Shown here: positions 1 through 6,076 of the stretch, one piece after another
Position numbering within the stretch: the stretch's first letter is position 1
Layout: each line of letters begins with the position of its first letter
DNA from: Nitrospirota bacterium
GTDB lineage: Bacteria; Nitrospirota; Thermodesulfovibrionia; Thermodesulfovibrionales; Dissulfurispiraceae
Length of the DNA stretch: 10,220 bases
NCBI GenBank assembly: GCA_013349595.1
Contig: DUZI01000038.1
Location: 1-10,220, forward strand
Direction of reading: 5' to 3'
Program-made: the position numbers and the translations under genes
Notes under the pieces: generated by a model
What the model was told of the DNA's origin: nothing
Seen by the model: the letters and a program-made list of their open reading frames with translations, nothing else
The model's database searches: none

Positions 1-207
1 CACTCATTATGTCATGCTATCACTCAAAATATGATTACTTATGAAGCGATAATCGATGAGGGCTATAATTTCATACAAAAGCCTTTTTCTATTGATGCCC
101 TTTCATCAAAGATTAGCCCAAAAATAGCGATAGAACTAAAAAGCTTAGTAAAATCAGCAAGTAAGATAGGAAAGGCTGGTGTGGAATTTTTATACGACAC
201 CATATAA
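1..207 (+). pseudogene. C-terminal end of a two-component receiver domain, interrupted by a mobile element
   Basis: The open frame runs in from the left edge and stops at 205-207. Residues 10-39 (from NMITYEAIIDEG through NFIQKPFS to ALSSKI) are the end of a receiver (REC) domain, with the conserved switch Lys-Pro in QKPF and the final helix. This ending is typical of hybrid histidine kinases and some response regulators; which one cannot be told, because the phospho-acceptor Asp lies outside the window. From base 117 onward the frame reads through the inserted mobile element, so the last ~30 residues are element-encoded and not receiver-like. Bases 3-26 read LIMSCYHS in frame 3, resembling the SGYT segment that normally precedes this region, so a one-base frameshift in the A run at 26-29 is likely. 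I judge the gene broken; a sequencing error at the A run is the alternative for the frameshift only. Confidence 0.7.
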
Positions 208-331
208 AAAAAAGTTCCTAGGGCTTTGTCATAAGGCATTGTTTTAAATGTATAAATCAGAATTATAAATAAAATTTGTCGATTATAAAAATCCTGAAAC
301 AGCCCTTCCTAAGCGCTATTTTAAGGATTAG
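112..331 (+). mobile_element. MITE-like element copy 1 with 5-bp target duplications
   Basis: The element proper is 117-326 (210 bp). It is flanked by perfect direct repeats ATTAG at 112-116 and 327-331. Its left end, CCCAAAAATAGCGAT, matches the reverse complement of its right end, CCTTAAAATAGCGCT, at 12 of the first 15 bases. Inner arms (around AGGAAAGGCTGG and CAGCCCTTCCT) form a second inverted repeat, so the element can fold into a long hairpin. No open frame inside it looks like a protein. It resembles copies 2 and 3 over the whole length and is closest to copy 3. It lies within the 3' end of a receiver-domain gene. Confidence 0.9.
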
Positions 332-404
332 AGGAATGCTTGATACATCAACTTGTAAGTATTGTAAAATATTTATTGTAAATTTAAAAGAGCAAAAAGA
401 TTAA
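327..404 (+). pseudogene. Displaced 3' tail of the receiver-domain gene
   Basis: If the element at 117-326 and one ATTAG are removed, codon 115-116+332 becomes AGA and the receiver frame continues SSKI-RGMLD, then about 19 more codons to TAA at 402-404. An ending of the form K-[IV]-R-x-[MLV]-L-D is a usual last turn of the final receiver helix, so this stretch is very probably the original end of the gene. It no longer has a start of its own and is presumably untranslated. Confidence 0.7.
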
Positions 405-439
405 GGTGTATTCTTCATTGTTCTGTCAGGAAAAAGAAA

Positions 440-721
440 GTGTCAGCAAAGGAACTGACGAATATAAAATTAACAGATTTATGGAGAGAATACAAGAACA
501 TATAAGGAGATTTTTGGGAGAAACAGGAGGTGTCAAGTATAAGTCAAGTTGAAAACGACAAATGTCATAGAGAGGGCCTTCAGGGAGGTGAAAAGAAAAA
601 CAAGGCCAATGAGTTGTTTCAACCATGACCACAGTATTGAGAGAATTGTATAATTACTTAATCACCTGAACGAACAATGGAGAAAAAAAAATCTTTAAAG
701 GAATTTACACATAAATCTTGA
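440..721 (+). pseudogene. Relic of an IS256 (Mutator)-family transposase
   Basis: Bases 552-650 read KTTNVIERAFREVK, then RKTRPMSCFN, then SIERIV, matching the conserved C-terminal block of IS256-family DDE transposases (TTN-IER-FREV-RR-TRPM). The frame is then cut by TAA at 651-653, continues as LLNHLNEQWRKK, and shifts by one base in the A run at 683-691 to finish SLKEFTHKS and TGA at 719-721. Upstream, 440-500 in another frame reads VSAKELTNIKLTDLWREYKN, which could be the amino end of the same protein, implying an internal deletion that removed most of the catalytic domain; that part is weaker. The relic cannot make active transposase. No terminal repeats were identified for it. It borders the receiver-gene remnant on the left and mlaC on the right. 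Confidence 0.8.
625..654 (+). promoter_or_regulatory. Candidate promoter for mlaC
   Basis: A perfect -10 TATAAT lies at 649-654, with ATGACC (4 of 6 to TTGACA) at 625-630, spacing 18. It is about 98 bp upstream of the mlaC start and lies inside the transposase relic. A TTGACA at 718-723 is closer to the gene but lacks a -10 clear of the ribosome binding site. Only sequence match supports this call. Confidence 0.3.
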
Positions 722-751
722 CAATACTTTGTAAAAACATAGGAGGAATTA

Positions 752-1378
752 ATGAGATTTATATTTTCTGTCTTATCAATAATTACAGCTTTATTATTCA
801 CCACTACTTTTACCTATGCTGATACTTTGCCCTTAAAAACTGTAAACAGGACTACTGACAAGGTGATAGATATATTAAGGGATAAAGATTTAAAGAAGCC
901 ACAAAATTCAGATTTGAGAAGGTCATCAATTAAAAAGACAATTACAGAGGTCTTTGATTTTGAGGAAATGACAAAGAGGTCACTTTCAATACATTGGCAA
1001 AAGAGAACTGCTCAAGAGAAAAAGGAATTTGTTCTACTCTTTTCAGATCTTCTTGAAAAGTCTTATATAAAAAAAATTGAGAGTTATTCAGATGAAAAGA
1101 TTGAATACTTAGATGAAAAGATTGATGGCGACAATGCCCTTGTGAGGAGTAAAATCATTACAAAGAGAGGGCTTGAGATACCCATAGATTACAAATTGAT
1201 GAAAAAAGAGACAAAATGGTTTGTCTATGATGTTATCATTGAAGGTGTTAGCTTAGTAAGTAATTATAGAAATCAGTTCAATAGGATTATCAGACAAAGT
1301 TCCTATGAGGATCTTGTCAAAAAAATGAAAAATAAACAGGAGGAAGAGATCTTTTTAGATAAAAAAAATAGTTTGTAG
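752..1378 (+). CDS. mlaC: MlaC/Ttg2D-family phospholipid-binding periplasmic protein
   Basis: This 208-residue protein belongs to the MlaC (toluene-tolerance Ttg2D) family. These are soluble periplasmic carriers that shuttle phospholipids between the outer-membrane MlaA complex and the inner-membrane MlaFEDB ABC transporter. Residues 1-23 form a signal peptide: a short basic start, a hydrophobic core, and the cleavage motif TYA before Asp24. The body shows the family pattern: a helical amino half with FDFEEMTKRSL (about 68-78), then FSDLLEKSYIKKIESY, a beta-rich middle with alternating charges, and the closing VSNYRNQFNRII followed by SSYEDLVKKMKNK (about 168-195). Length is normal. AGGAGG sits 7 bases before ATG, so the start is secure. 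No other mla gene is in the window, so the gene is either isolated or split from its transporter. It is followed within 45 bp by element copy 2. Confidence 0.88.
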   Translation: MRFIFSVLSIITALLFTTTFTYADTLPLKTVNRTTDKVIDILRDKDLKKPQNSDLRRSSIKKTITEVFDFEEMTKRSLSIHWQKRTAQEKKEFVLLFSDLLEKSYIKKIESYSDEKIEYLDEKIDGDNALVRSKIITKRGLEIPIDYKLMKKETKWFVYDVIIEGVSLVSNYRNQFNRIIRQSSYEDLVKKMKNKQEEEIFLDKKNSL

Positions 1379-1418
1379 CAATACTTATCTAAAATTCAAT
1401 TAGTCATCATTTCTAATA

Positions 1419-1637
1419 AAGTACCCAAAATCGGCGATAGAACTAAAAAGCTTAATAAAATTAGCAAGTAAGATAGGAAGGGCTGGTGAAGGATTTTTAT
1501 ACGACACCTTATAAAAAAAGTTCCTAGGGCTTTGTCATAAGGCATTTCATTATAATGAATAAAGCAAAATTAAATAAAAATCTGTCGATTATAAAAAGCC
1601 TGAAACAGCCCTTCCTAAGCGCTATTTTAAGGAGGTA
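1419..1637 (+). mobile_element. MITE-like element copy 2
   Basis: The element proper is 1424-1632 (209 bp), in the same orientation as copy 1. Both ends begin CC in inverted orientation. The left end has three changes within the conserved core (AATCGGCG instead of AAATAGCG), and the flanking 5-mers AAGTA (1419-1423) and AGGTA (1633-1637) differ at one base, suggesting an older insertion. The inner inverted-repeat arms are clear: 1475-1506 and 1583-1616. The central ~40 bases differ from copies 1 and 3 and contain the palindrome TTCATTATAATGAA. It fills most of the gap between the convergent mlaC and ilvD genes; the rest of the gap holds only a hairpin at 1685-1710. Confidence 0.85.
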
Positions 1638-1684
1638 GAAAATAATTGATTTTTTAATATTTTCTTAGATTTAAATTCTATCAG

Positions 1685-1710
1685 TAGGGGTGATTATTAA
1701 TTCGCCCCTA
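1685..1710. terminator. Hairpin between convergent mlaC and ilvD, possible terminator
   Basis: TAGGGGTGA at 1685-1693 pairs with TCGCCCCTA at 1702-1710 around an 8-base AT loop, with one G-T wobble read on the plus strand. It lies 12 bases after the ilvD stop on the minus strand and at the end of the mlaC unit on the plus strand. Neither side has a long T run, so efficient intrinsic termination is not assured. Confidence 0.5.
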
Positions 1711-1721
1711 TTAAAATATTA

Positions 1722-3380
1722 TCAAGACATTATTGCTCCGCTTGCAGCAGAGCTTACTAGTCTTGCATATCTACTTAGATATCCCTTTTTTATCTTTGGT
1801 TTGGGCTGTTTCCATTGGGAGAGTCTCTTTTGAATCTCCTCATCAGGAACCTCAAGGGTTAACTTCCTCTTTTTTATGTCAATACTAATAATGTCACCTT
1901 CTTGAACAACTGCAATTACACCACCTTCCATTGCCTCAGGGGATATGTGACCTATGCAAGGGCCCCTTGTCCCTCCTGAAAATCTCCCATCAGTTATAAG
2001 TGCAACAGAATCGTTTAGCCCCATGCCTGTAATTGCTGATGTTGGTGAGAGCATTTCTCTCATACCAGGTCCACCTTTAGGTCCTTCGTATCTGATAACT
2101 ATTACTTCTCCAGCCTTGATTGAACCCTTGAGAATTGCTTCCATAGCAGATTCTTCAGAATCAAAAACCCTGGCACTGCCTTTAAAAGCTAACATTTTTT
2201 CGCTAACAGCGGTCTGTTTAATTACAGCCCCGTCTGGTGCAAGATTACCTTTAAGGATTGCAATGCCTCCTTCTTTATGATATGCCTTTGACAATGGCCT
2301 AATTACATCTTCATCATAAATCTCTGCTGATTCTGCTATCTTTTTTATGTCCAAACCTGCTACTGTAGGGCTTGATTTTAAAAGGTTTCTTAATCTATTT
2401 AAAACTGCTGGTATACCACCTGCATAGTATAAATCTTCCATAAAATGTTGCCCTGAGGGAATCATATTGGCGATGTGTGGTGTTGTTTTGCTTAATAAAT
2501 CAAAGGTCTCAATTGAGAGTTTCACCTTTGCTTCATTGGCAATGGCAGGGATATGTAAAACTGTATTAGTTGAACCACCAAGGGCAAGATCAACCCTAAT
2601 GGCATTATCAAAGGCATTTTTTGTCATTATCTTTCGTGGAGTAAGATTTTTCTTAACAAGGTTTACAATCCTCATACCACTCTCAAAGGCAATCCTCCTC
2701 TTGCTTGCTGTTACTGCAGGCATTGATGCACAACCTGGTAAACTCATTCCAAGTGACTCAGTGATACATGCCATCGTATTTGCAGTATACATGCCTTGAC
2801 AGGAACCCGCACCAGGACAGGCACACATCTCAAGCCCTTTAAGATCTTCTTCTTTTATAAGGCCTCTCTTGAATTTACCGATTGCCTCAAAGGTGTCACT
2901 TGTGAGATTTAACCTCTTGCCCTTATAATGTCCCCCCATCATAGGCCCTGCTGTAACAACTATAGATGGAATATCAAGACGGGCAGATGCCATGAGCATT
3001 CCAGGGGTTATTTTATCGCAATTAGTAAGCAATACAAGGCCATCAAGACAGTGCGCCTCTGCAATGGTCTCTATCATATCAGCTATCAATTCCCTAGAGG
3101 CAAGGGAGTAATGCATGCCTTTATGACCCATAGCAATACCATCACATATTCCTGGAATCCCAAAGAAAAAGGGTGTGCCACCACCAGAATGAACACCCTT
3201 TTCTATAAACCTCTCCAAATCTCTCATTCCTATATGTCCGGGTATAAGGTCTGTAAAACTAGTTGCCACACCTATGAATGGTTTGTCCATATCTGATGGA
3301 TGAATACCTGTTGCATAAAGCAATGCCCTATGGGGCATTCTCTCAAGTCCTTCTTTAATTATCTTACTCTTTAGTTTCAT
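1722..3380 (-). CDS. ilvD: Dihydroxy-acid dehydratase
   Basis: This cytoplasmic Fe-S enzyme dehydrates 2,3-dihydroxy-isovalerate or -methylvalerate to the 2-keto acids that precede valine, leucine and isoleucine. The 552 residues are a complete IlvD/Edd-family protein. Visible motifs are GICDGIAMGH (77-86), NCDKITPGM (120-128; Cys121 for the cluster, Asp122 and Lys123 for Mg), CPGAGSCQGMYTANTM (188-203), GGSTNTVLH (268-276), GPKGGPGMREML (433-444) and DGRFSGGTRG (464-473). Where many dehydratases have a cysteine in a TPCN motif, this one reads IPGHI (46-50), as I recall from archaeal-type homologues, so I take it as a subgroup trait. ATG at 3380 follows an AAAGGT site and is 12 bases after the DUF465 stop, so the two are probably co-transcribed. 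The rest of the ilv pathway is not in the window. No attenuator is visible in the short leader. Confidence 0.96.
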   Translation of the reverse strand: MKLKSKIIKEGLERMPHRALLYATGIHPSDMDKPFIGVATSFTDLIPGHIGMRDLERFIEKGVHSGGGTPFFFGIPGICDGIAMGHKGMHYSLASRELIADMIETIAEAHCLDGLVLLTNCDKITPGMLMASARLDIPSIVVTAGPMMGGHYKGKRLNLTSDTFEAIGKFKRGLIKEEDLKGLEMCACPGAGSCQGMYTANTMACITESLGMSLPGCASMPAVTASKRRIAFESGMRIVNLVKKNLTPRKIMTKNAFDNAIRVDLALGGSTNTVLHIPAIANEAKVKLSIETFDLLSKTTPHIANMIPSGQHFMEDLYYAGGIPAVLNRLRNLLKSSPTVAGLDIKKIAESAEIYDEDVIRPLSKAYHKEGGIAILKGNLAPDGAVIKQTAVSEKMLAFKGSARVFDSEESAMEAILKGSIKAGEVIVIRYEGPKGGPGMREMLSPTSAITGMGLNDSVALITDGRFSGGTRGPCIGHISPEAMEGGVIAVVQEGDIISIDIKKRKLTLEVPDEEIQKRLSQWKQPKPKIKKGYLSRYARLVSSAASGAIMS

Positions 3381-3392
3381 TGATTTACCTTT

Positions 3393-3617
3393 TTAGCTAT
3401 GATTCTTTTTATATTCTCTGATCAAATCAGCCATCTTGTCTTTTTTCATAAGCTTTTCTTTCTGCATCCTTTTTTTCTCAACCTCTTCTTCTGGAGTGAG
3501 ATAAGGTTTTTTTGTTATTTCTGAAAGCCTTGTATCTAACTCCCTATGTTCTAGTGCAAGTTTTTTAAATTCCTCATTTTGCTGTTTCAAAATCTCAACA
3601 ATTTCTTGTTCAAGCAT
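3393..3617 (-). CDS. Small DUF465 (YdcH-like) protein
   Basis: A 74-residue, strongly charged protein rich in Lys and Glu with no membrane segment, predicted almost entirely helical. The pattern L-EHRELD (about 22-28), then KKPYLTPEEEVEKKRMQKEK (36-55), then MADLIREYKK near the end is characteristic of the DUF465/YdcH family, whose members form short helical hairpins. Function of the family is not established. AAGGAG lies 8 bases upstream of ATG. It stands between motB and ilvD, 69 bases after motB with a probable promoter in that gap, and only 12 bases before ilvD. Confidence 0.8.
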   Translation of the reverse strand: MLEQEIVEILKQQNEEFKKLALEHRELDTRLSEITKKPYLTPEEEVEKKRMQKEKLMKKDKMADLIREYKKNHS

Positions 3618-3661
3618 ATAATTATCTCCTTAAATTTATAAGATTTAAATGAAAACTGCTA

Positions 3662-3690
3662 ATAATATCATAGTTCAAAAAAAGGTTCAA
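3662..3690 (-). promoter_or_regulatory. Probable promoter for the DUF465-ilvD pair
   Basis: Read on the minus strand: TTGAAC (-35, 3690-3685), 17-base spacer, TATTAT (-10, 3667-3662), with TG one base before the -10, which makes an extended -10 box. The -35 overlaps the motB stop codon. It would let DUF465 and ilvD be expressed independently of recA-recX-motB. Sequence match only. Confidence 0.5.
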
Positions 3691-4523
3691 TTAATTGTCT
3701 TTGAAAAGGGATTTTGATTCTCACTTTGCTTTTTTCTTTCTGTAATTGCCTCAGGCGTTTTTTGAAGAATAATCAGGCTTATCCTTCTGTTCCTTGTATC
3801 ATTTGGATCGTCAACAAAGAGTGGTTCTGTGTCTGCATATCCAACCACCCTTGCAATCCTTGTTGTATCAATGCCATTTGACTCAAGTTCACGTCTTGCT
3901 GATGAGGCCCTTTCGGATGATAATTCCCAATTTGATATCTTGCCCAGCCTTAATGGTGAGGAATCTGTATGTCCTTCTACGGCTATCTTGTTAGGTATAT
4001 CCTTGATGCTTTCAGAGACCACTTTAATAATCTCCCTTGCAATGGTACTTAATTCAGCACTCCCTGGTCTGAAAAGTGATTTTCCTTCCAGATCAAAAAT
4101 TTGAATTCTCACACCCCCTTCAAATATGTCAACCATAATCTGATTCTTAAAAGATGTAAGCTTATCAGATATAGTTTGCTTGACCTTATCACTTATGTCT
4201 TTAGGAGTAATTTCTTTATTATCACCACTGCCAAAGGTCAGACCTTGTTTAGGGCTTGTGCTTCCTTGCTGTGAAACCATCTGAGGCTGCCCTTCCAACA
4301 TGAAGGAATGTCCGCCTTTATCAAATAAACTAAAATGCTTAAAATATTGAGATAGGGCTGCCCTTTTTTCTGGAGATACCATAGCAAGTAACCATAATAA
4401 TAAAAAGAAAGCCATCATGGCTGTTACAAAATCTGCATAAGCAACCTTCCAACTACCACCATGAGCTCCACCATGCCCTTTTTTAACCTTTTTGATAATA
4501 ATTATGCTCTTTTTCTCAGACAT
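3687..4523 (-). CDS. motB: Flagellar motor stator protein MotB
   Basis: MotB pairs with MotA in the inner membrane to form the ion channel that drives the flagellar motor, and its periplasmic domain anchors the stator to peptidoglycan. The 278 residues show the cytoplasmic amino end with the IIIIKKVKKGHG segment, a single membrane span at about 28-49 (VAYADFVTAMMAFFLLLWLL) with the ion-carrying Asp31, a linker, and an OmpA-like peptidoglycan-binding domain at about 140-253: EGHTDSSP (183-190), NWELSSERA (198-206), VGYADTEP (227-234), NRRISL (245-250). Asp31 in this context resembles proton-driven stators, but ion type is not proven. AAGGAG stands 6 bases before ATG, and the start overlaps the recX end by 8 bases, implying translational coupling. 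No motA is in the window, so MotA must be encoded elsewhere. An OmpA/MotB-like protein outside the flagellum is the less likely alternative. Confidence 0.87.
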   Translation of the reverse strand: MSEKKSIIIIKKVKKGHGGAHGGSWKVAYADFVTAMMAFFLLLWLLAMVSPEKRAALSQYFKHFSLFDKGGHSFMLEGQPQMVSQQGSTSPKQGLTFGSGDNKEITPKDISDKVKQTISDKLTSFKNQIMVDIFEGGVRIQIFDLEGKSLFRPGSAELSTIAREIIKVVSESIKDIPNKIAVEGHTDSSPLRLGKISNWELSSERASSARRELESNGIDTTRIARVVGYADTEPLFVDDPNDTRNRRISLIILQKTPEAITERKKQSENQNPFSKTIN

Positions 4524-5001
4524 TAGATTCTCCTTTATTTAAAAGGGCTTCTTTGATTGTCTCATAATCATGTCCCCTACTCTGTAAACCTTTTATTATC
4601 TTACAAAGTAAATCTTGCTTTTTATCCCCTTGTCCTATCTTATTTTTAATAATTTTTTTCTGCTTGATTATAAAACTCTCAGCAGATTCTTTGAATTCCT
4701 CATCTGAAATAGTAAGATTATTTATTACTGATTCATCTATTCCTTTAGATAAAAGAAATGGCTTTATATACTTCCTACCATAGTTCTTATTAATAATAGC
4801 AAATCTGATTAGCTTTTCTGCAAGTTTCTTGTCATCGATATAACCAAGTTCTTTGAGATGAGAAATAGTTTTATCAATCTCATCATTTTCATAACTCTTT
4901 TTAATAAGGCGATGTCTCATCTCTATCTCACTTCTGTCCCTTAAAGCAAGAAGACGATAGGCATACTCAAGAATTGACTTTTCTTTATTAACTTTCAACA
5001 T
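4516..5001 (-). CDS. recX: RecX, regulatory protein of RecA
   Basis: RecX binds RecA filaments and limits their growth or activity. The 161-residue protein, of usual length, consists of three-helix repeats. The best-conserved part is the first: YRLLALRDRSEIEMRHRL (about 15-32), then ISHLKELGYIDDKKLAEKLI (46-65), the family signature L-x-GYIDD. YGRKYIKPFLLSKGI (74-88) is the second repeat, and the last lies around CKIIKGLQSRGHDYETIKEAL. ATG lies 14 bases inside the 3' end of recA, the common recA-recX arrangement, so synthesis is probably coupled to recA translation. The 3' end overlaps motB. There is no separate promoter. Confidence 0.9.
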   Translation of the reverse strand: MLKVNKEKSILEYAYRLLALRDRSEIEMRHRLIKKSYENDEIDKTISHLKELGYIDDKKLAEKLIRFAIINKNYGRKYIKPFLLSKGIDESVINNLTISDEEFKESAESFIIKQKKIIKNKIGQGDKKQDLLCKIIKGLQSRGHDYETIKEALLNKGESNV

Positions 5002-5998
5002 TAACCTTTTTGGGTTCTGTTAAAGACATAATCTTCAAGGTAACCTCTTCTACTACATCTTGATTCTTTTTTAAATACTCACGCACATTTTCTCTACCCT
5101 GCCCAATCCTTGTGCCTCCATAACTATACCAAGCACCTGACTTTTCAATTATCCCCTTTTCTGAGCCTATGTCAATAATTTCACCAATCCTAGATATTCC
5201 TTCGTTGTAATAAATATCAAAGTCCGCCTGCCTAAAAGGTGGAGCAACCTTATTCTTTACAATCTTTACCCTTACCCTACTACCTATTACATCCTGTCCA
5301 TCTTTAAGATTATCAATCTTGCGAATATCAAGTCTCATCGAGGCATAAAACTTGAGTGCATTACCACCAGTAGTTGTCTCTGGACTGCCAAACATGATGC
5401 CTATTTTCATCCTTATTTGATTAATAAAGATGACTGTTCCTTGTGATTTTGATATTGCTGCAGTAAGTTTCCTGAGCGCTTGACTCATAAGCCTTGCCTG
5501 TAATCCCATATGTGCCTCACCCATCTCACCTTCTATCTCTGCCTTAGGGACAAGTGCAGCCACAGAATCAATCACTATTATGTCAACTGCCCCACTCCTA
5601 ACAAGTGTCTCTGCAACCTCAAGTGCCTGCTCACCTGTGTCTGGTTGTGATACAAGTAATTCCTCAATATTTACACCAAGTTTTGAGGCATAATTAATAT
5701 CAAGGGCATGTTCAGCATCAATAAAAGCGGCGGTACCACCTGTCTTTTGTGCTTGAGCAATGGCACTTAGTGCAAGTGTTGTCTTACCTGATGATTCAGG
5801 TCCAAATATCTCTATCACCCTACCCTTAGGGAAGCCTCCTACCCCTGTTGCTATGTCTAAGGCTATTGAACCAGTAGGGATAACCTGAATCCCTTCCGTA
5901 ACTCCTGCAGAGCCAAGTTTCATAATTGAGCCCTTACCAAAACTTTTTTCTATCTGAGATATAGCATTTTCAAGTGCCTTGAGCTTATCTTTGTTCAT
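4988..5998 (-). CDS. recA: Recombinase RecA
   Basis: RecA polymerises on single-stranded DNA, carries out homologous pairing and strand exchange, and stimulates LexA self-cleavage. With ATG at 5998 the protein is 336 residues. This start is chosen over an upstream in-frame ATG at 6076 because AGGAGG lies 9 bases before it and MNKDKLKALENA is the canonical beginning; the longer version would add 26 unrelated residues and read through the promoter. Visible motifs are Walker A GPESSGKT (66-73), the catalytic-Glu region DAEHALD (94-100), Walker B IIVIDSVAAL (140-149), the L1 loop EIEGEMGEAHMGLQAR (154-169), and L2 with NQIRMKIG, then GSPETTTGG (193-212). The acidic C-terminal tail is short. No intein or frameshift. 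It heads the recA-recX-motB unit. No LexA box was recognised. Confidence 0.98.
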   Translation of the reverse strand: MNKDKLKALENAISQIEKSFGKGSIMKLGSAGVTEGIQVIPTGSIALDIATGVGGFPKGRVIEIFGPESSGKTTLALSAIAQAQKTGGTAAFIDAEHALDINYASKLGVNIEELLVSQPDTGEQALEVAETLVRSGAVDIIVIDSVAALVPKAEIEGEMGEAHMGLQARLMSQALRKLTAAISKSQGTVIFINQIRMKIGIMFGSPETTTGGNALKFYASMRLDIRKIDNLKDGQDVIGSRVRVKIVKNKVAPPFRQADFDIYYNEGISRIGEIIDIGSEKGIIEKSGAWYSYGGTRIGQGRENVREYLKKNQDVVEEVTLKIMSLTEPKKVNVES

Positions 5999-6038
5999 AC
6001 AGGATATCCTCCTAAGAAAGTGTTTAAAAAACTTTACT

Positions 6039-6068
6039 ATTATAGCATTAAAGGGAGAAAACTCTAAA
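6039..6068 (-). promoter_or_regulatory. Probable recA promoter (extended -10)
   Basis: On the minus strand TATAAT (6044-6039) is preceded by TG plus one base (TGCTATAAT), an extended -10 box. A weak -35, TTTAGA, lies at 6068-6063 with 18-base spacing. It lies about 40 bases before the recA ATG and wholly in the short DNA left between the gene and element copy 3. Confidence 0.6.
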
Positions 6069-6076
6069 TACATCAT

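Noticed and set aside
575..607. Inverted repeat GGCCTT/AAGGCC as a terminator or riboswitch stem
   Set aside because: The loop is 21 bases with no T run after it, and both arms fall in codons of the conserved transposase block, which explains the sequence.
426..632. Minus-strand 68-codon open frame
   Set aside because: It is antisense to the transposase relic, has no family resemblance and no convincing ribosome binding site.
718..723. TTGACA as the mlaC -35 box
   Set aside because: The matching -10 would fall in the AGGAGG ribosome binding site, and no TATAAT-like hexamer is there.
1954..3296. Plus-strand open frames of 108, 110 and 122 codons
   Set aside because: All are antisense shadows of ilvD with no family pattern.
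5999..6076. Longer RecA starting at the ATG at 6076
   Set aside because: The extra 26 residues are unlike any RecA start, the added region contains the promoter -10, and a strong AGGAGG precedes the ATG at 5998.
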